Of a stretch of 64,000 nt of DNA, positions 13,455-25,593 are shown piece by piece. Position 1 is the stretch's first letter, and each line of letters begins with the position of its first letter. A program made the position numbers and the translations under genes. Below the pieces are notes generated by a model that ran no database searches, was not told the DNA's origin, and saw only the letters and a program-made list of their open reading frames with translations. This DNA is from Callipepla californica brunnescens (Eukaryota > Chordata > Aves > Galliformes > Odontophoridae): assembly GCA_023055505.1 (NCBI GenBank), contig JALIRH010000061.1:767501-831500 (forward strand). Direction: 5' to 3'.

Positions 13455-14115
13455 GCAGATTATCTTCTGACCACTCCTTGATTCTAGAATAGTACTTTTC
13501 AGAACATCTTAATTTATTCCAAAATTACATGTACAAATGATTCTAGTCCTTCTGCTGTGAACAGGGGCATTAAAAACAAACAAAAACCCCAAAAATATTC
13601 ATCTTTGATAAAGATAACTTTTTGTTTGGTAAAGAGCAACTGCTGTTTTCCCTCGGTTTTGTCATTCTTATTTATATTATGTTATTGATTGTTAACATTC
13701 TGTTTTTAAACATAAGAAACATGAAAAATATACAAGGCAAAGCTGAACTACACTACTACACTGCTAACTACTTTAGAGTCTTTGGTTCTCTAGTTTTCCA
13801 TGGTTTCCAACTACTAGTAAATATCAGGAAATCTAACACATCATAGGTAACATGCATGAAATTTCTTGTGCATGCTTTTCTATTAAGTCTGTTCTGATGT
13901 ACAGTCTTTTACACACATGCCATATCACATTTGTTGAACTCTCAAGAAATTGAAACCTGGATTTTAAGGATGAGATTTTTTGAAATCAACTTTAATTGAA
14001 ATGCACATTTCTTTTAAACTTCATTATCACATATATAGCATATATAATAGCAGAAGTGTCTCTCACTTTTTCTTTTCTTAAATAGGGATGAATTTAAAGT
14101 TCAAGACACTAAATG

Positions 14116-14785
14116 TATTCATTCACACAGAATCAAAGCATCACAAAATCACTAATAGTTGAAGTTGGAAAGGACCTCAAGAAGTCTCTTGAAAACTTCT
14201 TAAAGCAGAGACAGCTTTGAGATCAGATCAGGTTACTCAGAGCCTTAACCTCCACTCTAGGAGTGGAGACAGCACAACTTCTCTGGTCAACCACTGCTTG
14301 ACTGACCCCACACTGAGAGAGTATTTAACAGGCAGGAATTTTTCAATTTATCACCAGTGAAACACTTGTCCACCAGCCAGAGATCGCTGTGAAAAGCCTG
14401 ACTTAGTCTTTCTGGTATCTTGTAGGTACTGAGCAGCATAAGGGGGAAAGGCAGCAATTAGATCCTCCTGAACTCTTCTTTTCTCCAAGTGGGGCCAGAC
14501 TCTGTACTTCAGTCCCTCCTCACAAGTCAAGTCTCTCCAGCCCTAGGAAACTTGACAGCCCTCTGCTGCACTTGCTCAATCCACTGATGTTTTTCATGTG
14601 TTGAGAGGCCCCAAACTGGAAGCAACATCTAGATGTGGTCTTAGGAGTCTCAGGTGAAGGGGTATAATCAGTTCACTGACCCTACTGCCTGTGTTTCTGC
14701 TAGCACAACCCAGGATGATACTGGCTTTCTTTGCAGCCAGGGCGCACTGCTGGCTCATGTTCAGCCTTCTAATGGGTTGAAGTAG
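14116..14785 (-). mobile_element. CR1 LINE, 5'-truncated, old, minus strand
   Basis: The left edge has the reversed CR1 tail (AGAATCAAAGCATCACAAAATC) followed by a GGAAAGGACCTCAAGAAGTC block. On the minus strand the right part translates to MSQQCALAAKKASIILGC, matching the CR1 ORF2 stretch in which the sequence MSQQ(C/Y)ALxAxKAN recurs (also seen at 22922-23104). The 3' signature is strongly mutated, so this copy appears older than those at 16880 and 22412. Right boundary near 14765-14785 is approximate. Confidence 0.88.
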
Positions 14786-16879
14786 CTGCATACATTTTCT
14801 TCAGTCAGCATAATATGTTTTTTTATACATGACAAAATATACATGCAAAAATGAAAACAAGCATTCATGTGTAGGTCTTAAGGTGCAGATTTCCATGTTT
14901 CTGATACTTCCAACACTCCCACTCGTATCAACATGAGTAGTGCCAGTTGAGGTTTGTGTCATGCTAGAAATACAAATGAAATAGTTTCTGGCTGCATATG
15001 TTACCTAGTTAATACAAGCTAGCTAACATGGATGGATGCTAGGATGGAGCTAGTAAATACTGTTCTTAGACATGGGAAAGGAAGAAGATAATTGCATAAG
15101 CAATAGGATTTGATTGTTCCATTGGGTAACAACAGATATTATCAATGAAACTGGAAGTGACAAAAAAGAATATGATATGGTCAAACCAGCGTCCACCTAT
15201 TCCCTGTATCCACAGCATCGATTGAAGAACAGTTTTGTTGACCTTTCTTGTTGACCACTTGACATCTGATCACTCACCATTAACCCAGCCCAGTGATAAC
15301 CTATCACAGCATTTCTTCGCTCCTCTGGACTTTACTTTAATCATGAGTGGTCATATTCCTTTTTGGCTCAGTTCCAAAGAAATCAGATATTAATTGGGCT
15401 TGAAGAATTTCTGTTTGCATGTTTAAAGGAAGTAGGCATATGTGAATAGATCAGGATGCCAAACACTGGAAAGAAAAAAAATGGAAAAAGAAAAAAGAAA
15501 ACCAATCATGGGAATTGTAGGTTTATGTGAAATTCTGACACTCCTGCCTGTCTACTCCATCATCAGTGCTAATGAAGTTAACAGAAAAAGTAAACAAGGA
15601 AGTGAAGATAAGACTAAGAGGAAGAGTATACTAGGTAAGAATAAGTCAAGTGTTGAACTACTGCGTCTATATGTAGACTATATAGTCTGGACATAAAAAA
15701 TGTGAGCTTACTTTACTGGCATTTTGCAGTCTGTAACCTCCTTTCCTGATAACTCTTGTCAACCAAATGTTTTTCTTGTCGTTAATCCTGCACATTCTAT
15801 TGTCATGCAATGTACATGTTTATATACACCAGAGTGAGATTCAGCAGACAAACTTTTCTTAACATGTCCATTTTCTGTGAAGAGTACCTGGAGTGTCTTC
15901 AAAACAACACAAGAAAAATCTTACCACTTTAAAAAAGAATATATATATATATGTACTTTTACTGGACTTTGATCTGTAATGTCTATTAAAGTCATTGATT
16001 TTTTTTTTTTTCAGGAGAAATAAAACAACAAACCTTCAATTATAAATGTAATCACTGCCACACCTAGTGCTCGTCAACTGCAGGTTCACATAAAGATTTT
16101 TATCTGGTATTACTATGAGTTTGAAAGTCTCTGCCAGATATTGGGCAGCCTACCTTTGATCTCTAGACTTCTGTGGCTATTTAGTTTTAATGGTTTCTGC
16201 AGAACCAAAGACTATGGGAGATCACAGAAGCAAATTACATGCCATTTCAGAAACAGTGCTGATAAATGTGTTGATGATGATGAAATACAAATTGTTCTTA
16301 ATGAAGCAAGCGCATGGCTTTAATTTCACTATCTAATATACCATTCTGTCACTAGCCCATCTTTTACAGCTTACTTTAGCAGTATGTATATTGATACTTC
16401 ACAAAATTAATATTTTTTTTCCCGTTGGTCTGCTTGTATTTTCTTTCCAAGAGTTTTAGAAGTAGTAAAGAATTCCGCAGGAAGATCTTATTTTTTGAAT
16501 GAAAATTTCTCAGTAAATCAGTCTGCACCCATTACAGTCACTAACTAGGTACAGTATCAGACCCTCCTGCAAAAATAAGCTTTTATACTGACAGAGGCAG
16601 GTGTACACAACATTTACTGTGCTGGTCCTCAGTAAGAATGAAATCACAGTTCTATCATAGTGCCATATTGTTAGTCTCTTTAAAGATGAGTTGATTGGAT
16701 GCCTTCATCCCAGCTCTATTAGATGTGCAATTGAAAATGTCACAACAAACAGGTAAGAAATAAGCAGTTTTCTCTGTTAGCAAGTGTATATTGAGAATCT
16801 AGCGAGACTGTTCAGCCTAAACCAACATAAATCTAAGTCAGTGTAGAAGTATAATTCTGAAAGACAGGTTCAGTCATAC
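14786..16879. other. unique noncoding interval
   Basis: No supportable gene. Contains a TA tract at 15939-15952 and a T12 run near 16000. The open frame at 15442-15696 is lysine-rich because the DNA is purine-rich and shows no family motif. Confidence 0.45.
15939..15952. repeat. (TA)n microsatellite, short
   Basis: Seven AT/TA units. Confidence 0.75.
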
Positions 16880-17325
16880 ACAAACTCAAGCTCGTTCATC
16901 AAGGGATGAAACAGCTCCTTATGAGGACAGCCTGAGAGAACTGGAGCTGTTCAGCCTGGAGAAAGAACGGCTCTGGGGAGACCTGATAGAGGCCTTTCAA
17001 TATCGAAACAGAAGCTATAAGAAAGAAGGGGGGCAGATTCTTTAGCAGGGTCTGCTGCGATAGGACAAGGGGAAATGGTTTCAAACTAAAAGAGGGGAGA
17101 TTTAGATTGGATCTAAGGAAGAAATTTTTTACAATAAGGATGGTGAAGCACTGGAACAGGTTATCTAGAGAGGTGGTGAGTACCCTCTCCTTGGAGATAG
17201 GGCTCTGAGCAATCTGACCTAGCTGTAGGTGTCCCTCTTCATTACTGGGGAGTTGGACCAGATGACCTTTAAATGTCCCTTCCAACTTAAGCAATTCTGT
17301 CACTCTAAGTTTTTCTGATTCTATT
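16880..17325 (+). mobile_element. CR1 LINE, 5'-truncated, plus strand
   Basis: Begins near GATGAAACAGCTCC, continues through the ORF2 tail ([20 protein letters not shown] in broken frame) and the CR1 3' untranslated region, and ends at GTCCCTTCCAACTTAAGC plus a decayed octamer tail. About 0.44 kb. It is by eye a close relative of the minus-strand copy at 22412-23270: long blocks such as the GGATGGTGAAGCACTGGAAC region and the CTAGCTGTAGGTGTC region are nearly identical in reverse complement, so both belong to one CR1 subfamily. Confidence 0.93.
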
Positions 17326-20300
17326 CACCCTTCTGGGAACAACCAACATAGTAGTTAGTGACTTCAGTGAGTATAAGGACAATCTGTGAATACTAAGGAT
17401 TTCCACAACAGTCTGTGACATTTTGTCCCATTGCCTCACTTCCATTCCAGCTCCCACCCCATTTCTTTCTAAATCAACAGCACATTGTTTGAAAGATCAC
17501 ATGTTTCCAGGAAACTTTCTGAATATTACATTATTTTTACTCCTGTAATACAGTGAGCAGGGAGCTCAAGCTCCCTCACAAGATATTATGTTAACCAGTA
17601 ACCTGACTGCAGAGCACTTTTGTCAGAAAACTTAGGTTTCTCAATAACTTGAGGATCTCATCTAAGTTATCCAGGTCTATTCCTATATTATTTATTTTAT
17701 TTCATTCCACTTTAAAGAATGCAAACTTCAGCATAGAGGCCTATACCACATATCAAGAGCCAAATTTCTATTTCCAATATTACTCTTTGAGCCCGTTATT
17801 ACGGAGGTGCTCGCTTTATTTTCAGGTAGTGAAATGATGGTAAGAAGCTGCATCATGCTTACTGCCTGAAAGTGCAGGTATGCACAAAAAACAAAGTAAC
17901 ACTTCCCAGAAAATAAGCCCCAGGATACTAACAGTATTCACTGACAGTTCTACACAGTTTATATTGTGATAGTAAGATATCTTTCATCCCCTTTTCCACT
18001 TAAAAATTCAGGGCCAAATCCCATTAATACTCCAATGAAAGGACAGTAAAATGCAAACGTTATTCCCACATAAAGAATATAAAACTGTATGAGTTATTAC
18101 TCTAGTAGTTTCATTTTATTTTTGTCCAAAATCAGTAGTTATTCATTAAAGCACTGGTTGTTGTTTATGTCTCTGTTGATCTACACAACCGTTTCTGGAT
18201 CTATACATAGAAACAAGCTCACAAAACATTTGGAGTCGATAAGAACATAAATCCATATGCCCTAACAGATATTATACACTTACAGCTTGTAACCATGCAA
18301 CAGAGTAAGTGCTGTCAATTTCTAACCACAAGTCCTCATTTATATTTTTAGCTTTTTTTAGAAGACAGGAAAGGTGTGGTCAAAAACTGATCAAACAGCA
18401 GTTTGCAGAAAAGAGTTCACACATCTGCAAAATGTATTCTCAGTGTTTTTTTTTTTCTGTATTTTCCCCAAAACCAGCATTCAACACCAAAGAAACTATT
18501 AAAGCTTCTTCATTCTCTGTATCACATATTGCTGTTTATCAGCATGCAATCTTTTTCATGGTGTTCCTCACACACACAAACTCAGTTCCCTCCTCTCTCC
18601 TCCATTCTGCCCTGGAAGGCCCATAACTCGGGATTTATGGCTGGCGTTAGAGATCACATATCTCATTAAAATCAAGAAACTGTCCAAGGTTAATTATGAC
18701 TTATTGTATACTCCTTCAGACAAAGGCTTATTGGACATTAAGAAGCTGCTCAAGCCCACTACTTTGTATTAGATCAAGTCTCATTTCTTTCCTCATAACT
18801 TTTATAGTGACATGTAAATCATGTCATCTGAGAGAGTGATGCTTCTCCAGTATAGATCAATTAGAAATAGCTTATGTCAGTGAAATGTTACTGGTATAAC
18901 TAGTAACTCCATCATTTCTTCCTGACCATTCTTTTCTCTGAAGTCTAAACAACACAATATGATGGCTTCAGCAATGTGCACAGTAACCGAAATTTCCCTT
19001 GCCACCACAATACACAGTTTAGGATGCAACTCCAAGAGCAGGGAAATATGCAAGCGATCAATAAGATTATGATCCCAGGGATAAACACAGAAGGATATGT
19101 TCTGGCTACAGGTTTTGAAAGACTCTGATCTGTACGCTTTCACCAAACCCATCTTTATTAAATTTGGCATAGGAAGCACTGCAAATCCAGCTCAATCAAC
19201 CAGTTTTGTATTGTTGAAAAGTAACATTCAAGCCAGATTTCTATGTTAATTTGCATATCTCGCTGCAGTCAGAGTGACACAGTTCACCTGCACACACAGA
19301 AAAATGGTTTAACTCATTCTTAAAACTGGCAACCAAAAGCCAGTTTGTTTTTTTTCACTCAGCTGAAAAGAAACTAGTATTCCATCAATACCGAAACACC
19401 ATTTTCAGGAGGATCCCTACCCTGTCATTGCAGAGGTGTGAGCGCTGCTGTATGACATTTCAGGAAAGCTGAGTCTGCATGTGACAGGCAGTCGGGGAGG
19501 GCTGGCTCACCACGAAACTCTGAACTTAGGAAACAGGCACAAGATACCTCCCAGAAGTGTTAAAAGAAACAAAACAAAACAGAAAGTCTTAATTAGCAAA
19601 CCCAGTGCTGAAGATGAATTGGCAAACAAAGCAGTCACACACAGACGATGGACAAAATAGGTCTGTGCTCAGCGTGTGATACCCCTGGACTGAGCCTGCC
19701 CTTCCATCTCCCCCCTCACCACGCACCAAGCGGAAATAATGCTAGTGCTCTGCAGGGCATTAACTGTGTCTGTTATTTAGTCCAGTGGAAAGACTGACCC
19801 GACAATCAATTCCCTCTTTGTCTGGATGCCTGCGTTTCTGTGCCTCTTCTGAAGGTTAATTCATTTATTGCCCATTTTTCCTGGCACACCAAACCTAGGC
19901 TCCGCTCAGCCTGAACTCCTCCTTTCCCTTCATTTCTCAGGTCCATTTCCCAGCACTGCTGAGTGGGTAGGGCCCCACCTTGATCCAAACACAGCCTCTG
20001 ACCGGAGGCAGGAGGCATGCTCTGTCCCTGTGTGCCCCCAGCAGTGAGGGTGGCATGGGTGAGGCTCAGCCCGGCCTGGTGGGAGGCTGCGTGGAGGCTG
20101 TGCAGCTGGGCCTGGCAGCCCTGTTACTGAGCCTCGTTACACCCTTCATTTTTATGTATGGGCATAAAAGGCACAATGGAAAAACTCACTCATGGAAAAT
20201 TATGAAATTGCCTCACTCCATAGGCAGTCATTACCACGATAAACAAAATGAGCTGGAGATAGTAACTCACCTTTACACTTTGTTTGAGATAATAATATTC

Positions 20301-20711
20301 CATAAGCCTTCTTTTCTTTGGAAATGGTATTTACAAATTGCTTCTGATTCACTGCTAACCTATGCCAATTTACATCAGAATAGCTCTACAGACTTCAGGG
20401 CTGTTTTTCCAGTTTGTGCCTGTCCTTAGTTTTATTTTCCTTAAATTATGATGTCTATTTATTCTTTACAGCTAGTTATAAGAAGATTATTACATGGACT
20501 CTGCCCCCAAAACAAATAAATTCGCAATGGTAATCTAGACCATCCGTTTTAATCCAACCAATTTCTTCCGGGAGCCCATAACTTCCAGTTGAACTCCAGT
20601 ATCTCTATGAAAATCAGTCTCCTTCGACAACTTATTCTAATACCCCATCAGACTTGCTGAACTCCAGCTCAGATCTCTCTGTCTTGGGCACAGTTGTGTT
20701 TCTGCCCTCTT
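17326..20711. other. unique noncoding interval with a GC-richer block at 19.48-20.13 kb
   Basis: No exon could be supported. From about 19480 to 20130 the base composition rises toward GC (GGGAGGCTGCGTGGAGGCTG and similar) compared with its flanks, without a CpG island or a clear repeat. The 149-codon frame at 19980-20429 crosses this block into AT-rich sequence and has no recognisable motif. Confidence 0.4.
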
Positions 20712-21335
20712 AGAATCGCAGAATCACAGAATATCCTGTGTTGGAAGGGACCCAAAAGGATCACTGAGCTCAGCTCCTGGTTTTAAACAGGGTCACCCAA
20801 AAATCAGACCATATGTCTGAGCGTGTTGTCCAGGTGCTTATTGAACTCCAACAGATCAGGGCCGTGCTCACAGCCCTGGGGAACCTGTGCCGTGCCCACC
20901 ACTCTCTCTGTGAAGAGCCCCTCCCTAACCCCCAACCTTATCATCCCCTGCCAGCTCCATGCCATTCCTTCGGGTCCTGATGTTGTCCCCACAGTGCAGA
21001 GCTCAGCGCTGCTCCTCCACTCCCTATGAAGAGCTGCAGCTGTCAGGCTTCCCCCTCAGCTCCTCTGATGGGGGCTGAGCTAACCCAGGCATTTCAGCTG
21101 CTTCTCTAGACTTGTTACCATATTTGTACTCCCCCTCTGCAAACTCTATAACAGTTTCATGTCCTTTTTGTACTGCAGTGACGAAAACTGCACACAGTAC
21201 TCATGGTGAGGCTGCACTACTGCAATATAGCAGGACAATCACTTCCCCTGATCAGTTAGCAATGCCATGCTTGATGCATCTCAAACCTGCTGAATTAGTT
21301 TAGGGGGCCATCAACACCAGCACAGGGACTCTGCT
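20712..21335 (-). mobile_element. CR1 LINE, 5'-truncated, minus strand
   Basis: Left edge is the reversed tail AGAATCGCAGAATCACAGAAT followed by GTTGGAAGGGACCCAAAAGG. The body contains the block with CCTGGGGAACCTGTGCC (reverse strand of the ORF2/3' region) and, on the right, ACTGCACACAGTACTCATG and CAGGACAATCACTTCCCC, both standard CR1 segments read backwards. It shares its subfamily with the copy at 59668-60150, which has the same CAGGACCACxxAAACATCGG-type block. Confidence 0.9.
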
Positions 21336-22411
21336 GGGAATCAAGCCCAGCAGCACGCAGAGGGCAGACAGCCATCTCAAGTCTGAATGCCATCCAAAAA
21401 CCTGGGTGCTACGGCATCTGAATTGTTCTTTTTAACTTAAGACCACACCAGATTCAACCATCTTCCTCTCAGCACACAGATGATAGCTGTTCTTCATAGA
21501 TAAGAGGTGAGTGTGTGCAGTATGGCAGTGATGTAGGATAGGAGTGGTTGGTACTGCAGATGGCACTTGGAGAACCAGAATTACCGTAGGCTAGAGTGGA
21601 AGCAGGAAGAGCTCTGAGCAGGTGGCTCCTGGAAAGAGCAGAGCAGAGTCACCATGCACTGTCTGTCACACTTTTTGGGTGCCATCTTATGTCACAGCAG
21701 ATATCTGCAGTGCAGTTGCACACTCCCACCCACTCTGCATGCAGTTGGCTGATGTAGCAACACGCAGACTTAATTGCTGCGCCACAGCCTCCACTTGTCA
21801 AATTGCTGACCTGTCAGATTTCCTGGTTTCCATTCCCACAAGCTCTGAAATCACTGACAAGTGAAGAAGTGCTGATTTAATTCTCTGCTTTGTGCTTTCA
21901 TTAGAAGAAGTACGGGAAAGTAAGAGGCAGCCCCTCACTTTCCACTATACCCAGCAAGATCTGACCCAGGCATTACAGAAACAGCTGCCATGCCTTGTGC
22001 AATAGCCAGCAGCGGCAGTGGGTTGCTCACCCTGTTGTAATGACTACAAGAAAGGATTTAGACCTGATTTGGGAACACAAATGCACAAGAAGGGTCTTGT
22101 TTATCTTCACAATATTTCAACATTTTTGTTCTAGAGAGCTCTGTTTCGTCTCAGCATTCATTCCGCCTCTCCTGAACCTTGAGACCAAACAAAAGGCACT
22201 GATTTACTGAAAACAGGAAAATCAATATAAAGGAGTATGCACACAAGCAGTTATTTTACATTTAAATCACCAGAATATTTTTCACCAGAAAACAAATTCA
22301 GTACAACCAGAACAAGATGGCAGATTAAAGTTTCAAATGTTGGCACCCTTAATGTTTACTGTTCACACCCTTGACCAGAACTAGCCTGGTGATTACGCAG
22401 ATTATTTATTG
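21336..22411. other. unique noncoding interval
   Basis: Moderate GC, no CR1 similarity that I could recognise and no supportable gene. Part of its left edge may still be decayed CR1. Confidence 0.4.
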
Positions 22412-23270
22412 GAATCATAAATTCATAGAATCACTTGAGTTGGAAGGGACATTTAAAGGTCATCTGGTCCAACTCCCAAGCAATGAACAGACACCTACAG
22501 CTAGGTCAGATTGCTCAGAGCCCTGTCCCCAAGGAGAGGGTACTCACCACCTCTCTAGGTAACCTGTTCCAGTGCTTCACCATCCTTATTGTAAAAAACT
22601 TCTTCCTTAGTTCCAATCTAAATCTCCCCTCTTTTAGTTTGAAACCATTTCCCCTTGTCCTATCACCGCTGACCCTGCTAAAGAATCTGCCCCCCTTCTT
22701 TCTTATAGCTCCTGTTTAGCTACTGAAAGGCCTCTATCAGGTCTCCCCAGAGCCTTTCTTTCTCCAGGCTGAACAGCCCCAGTTTTCTCAGCCTGTCCTC
22801 ACAGGGAGCTGTTTCATCCCTTGGATCATTTCTGTGGCCCTCCTCTGGATGTGTTCCAATAGGTCCATGGCCTTCCTGGGCTGAGGACTCTGCATCTGGA
22901 GACAGTACTGCAGATGAGGTCTTACCAGCACAGAGCAAAGGGGTGGGATACCTCCCTCACCCTGCTGACCACGCTTCTTTTGATATAGCCCCGGGTGGAG
23001 TTGGCTTTCTGGGCTGTGAGTGCATATTGCTGGCTCATGTCCCGCTTGTCATCCAGAACCCCCGAGTCATTTTTGGCAGGACTGTGCTCTGTCGTTACCT
23101 TCACCAGCTTGTACTGATATCAGTTGCCACGACTCAGGTGCAAAACCTTGCACATGGATTTGTTGAATCTCATAAGGTTCTAGACCCACTGATCAAGCCT
23201 GTCTAGCTCTCTCTCCATGGCATCCCACCCCCCAGGTGTATCAACTGTGCCACAACACATCAGACTATAT
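22412..23270 (-). mobile_element. CR1 LINE, 5'-truncated, minus strand, about 0.86 kb
   Basis: The left edge is the reversed tail around AATTCATAGAATCACTTG, followed by GGAAGGGACATTTAAAGGTC. Reading on the minus strand from the right, the copy includes the region reversed as CTCCATGGCATCCCACCCCC, then MSQQYALTAQKANSTRGY, then [20 protein letters not shown] and the 3' untranslated region. It extends further 5' than its near-identical partner at 16880-17325 and so shows that the two are independent insertions with different truncation points. Stops and frameshifts disable any ORF2 function. Confidence 0.94.
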
Positions 23271-25593
23271 GTGATTTAATTGAAAGCATTTGCTAAGGTC
23301 AGAAATCTGAAAATACAAGAAATATGGATTTTAAGCATCATTCACAGTATCTGAATTTATCTGTATCATTCAAATACACACTGATAAACTTTCATCACTC
23401 CTCAACAAATAAAGCTGTTATAAACTCCTAACTTCAACACTGCGTGCAAAAAACCCACCTCATTTAAGACCTAGAGGGAGCAGCATGCAGTGTAAACAAA
23501 GATGATGTTTGACTATCAATATTTAATGAAAATGTAAAACCTGCCAAGCCAAGTCTAAGATCGATGTATTTTTTTTCCAGCTAAAAGGGAGTTGCTATTC
23601 AGGTGCTGAGTAGCAAGTTTCAGATCTCAATCTTGTTCATTTTGGCTTCATGAACAGATGGGAAAAATATATTTTTGAATTCTTTTCCACTATTAGAATA
23701 GGGAAAAGGGGAATCAAATTGGCACTACCTAGTGACTTTAAATATAAATATGATTTAATTAATATGTAGCACAAAGCCTAGCCACAGAAAGAAAGAAAAC
23801 CACTACTAATTTATATAACTGAAGAGATGGAGATTCTGAAAAAATAAAGATTTAGTAGAACTGGAAACCTTGAAGTGATTGTGTCTCTACACTCACCTTT
23901 GGTTTCTTTCTTCATTTCTTTTTTCTTTCTGCCTCTTTCAACTTCTACATTCCTTATCATTACCTCTGTTAGGAAGCCACCCACCCATTGTCAGCCAAGA
24001 AACTCTATTCGCTTTCAAGCCCTTATTTAAGACCTCAGTGCCCTTTCACTAACCTACCTAGGTTCTGTTTGTGTTTTCCTCTTCGTAACACTTTTTATGT
24101 TTTGAGTTGTCCATAGCTGACATTCTGAAGGTCTTCATGCTTGGAACCACACTTCATTTATTTTTATTTTTATTTTCCAAAGCACAGAAGAACAAACCAG
24201 TGACTCTAACTTCAACCTTCTGTGGTATTTTGAGGGTTTCTCATGGAGGCATTCTGCTTCTCAAGTAACTAAGATACATTGCTATGGCAATAAGGGGAGA
24301 AGGGAAGTTAACTGGGCCATTTTTCTGACAGGTACAATATTCATTCATCCAGATCTAACAGTGACCATTTTTTTTCCCACTTCTTTTCCATTGTTTTCCA
24401 ACAACTCAGTTCCAAGATGGGCAAGATGACAGCTACCCTGTGGTCTTACCAAAACCTTTTCAGAAATTGTAAAATAATTGTTTTTTGTTCTCTCTCCATG
24501 TCCTTGGTCTGTCTTCTGCAACCATGTAAGGGAAAGCAAGATTTGCTCCTTTCTCTTCTTCTTTCCTCCTATCCATATTAAGTATTTTTACAACACAGCT
24601 GAGATAATACCTACAATTTGTTGCCAGAAATGAAATACTGCTTTAGGATCCCACAAAGCATGCTTAGAACTTTTCTGTTTTCAATCATTCCACTAAATCT
24701 AGTCAGAAGACAAAAATACATAGAATAAGTGAACAATGACACCATATATGGTGGTGGGGAGTTAGCAACAAATAGAACTTGAAGAAATGAAATAAATAAA
24801 AAAAAAAAAGAGAAAAAAGACAAATCTACATTACTTTAAACTTGGCAGAGTAGTAATACAAAAGGTCAGAGACAAATGTAGAATGAATGTCCATTTTTAG
24901 GAATGTTACTATAAAACTTGAAGAGAAATGTCAGTTAAAGTGAACTGAGAGTTCCCCCAAGAATATCACTTGACAAGAAAAAATGAGGCCCACTCAAGTC
25001 ATTACAGTTTTCACTGTGAAAGTTCTTTGTCAAAAAATGTTTGGGAATACATAGAATGATTTATGGGAAGCTAAAACTTAAAATAACATCGACTAATGCA
25101 TTTAAAAATATGCAATATTCAGTAAAGGCAATCAAAAGCAAATCATGCATAGTAAAAAAATACAAGACAACATGTCACCAAAATAGCTAACAGTCTTCAT
25201 GAGGCTTTCTGTCCTTATTATCTCATATTCAAATATATTTTTATGTCATTTAAGGTACAATAAAAGAAACCATACTTTTTTCCATCTGTGCTATATATCA
25301 CATATTTTTCCCAATTCCTGACTCTCAAAAAGATGGTTTCTATTTTGCAGTAGATCTATTAAGTATTTGTGTTTTACAGTGCAAAGTACTAGCATTCATA
25401 AGACCAGAGTCTGATTTATGTCACAGAAGGTAAAAATGTAACACACTGAACGCATATAGAGTTATCTTCAATTTGATATGTAAAAGTGTGTTCTGATCCA
25501 AAAGATTATGGTGAAACTGTCCAGTTCAGTATCTATCTTAAGGTTAGGAAGAAATTTTCATTTACTGACTTCTAACTGAAGGTTAAAATTACA
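23271..25593. other. unique AT-rich noncoding interval
   Basis: No supportable gene or repeat, apart from a short A-rich tract near 24800. Hydrophobic open frames such as 24611-24823 come from T-rich codons. Confidence 0.45.

Larger units (their letters stand above)
4696..14115. other. 9.4 kb unique noncoding interval
   Basis: Low-GC sequence with no gene I can support on either strand. It contains A- and T-tracts (5749-5785, 7924-7957, 8938-8952), an imperfect GAT/AAT trinucleotide tract (10354-10411), two short palindromes (10516-10529, 12581-12601) and an AAAT microsatellite (13427-13454). Open frames of 60-122 codons are within what chance gives in this length. Confidence 0.45.
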
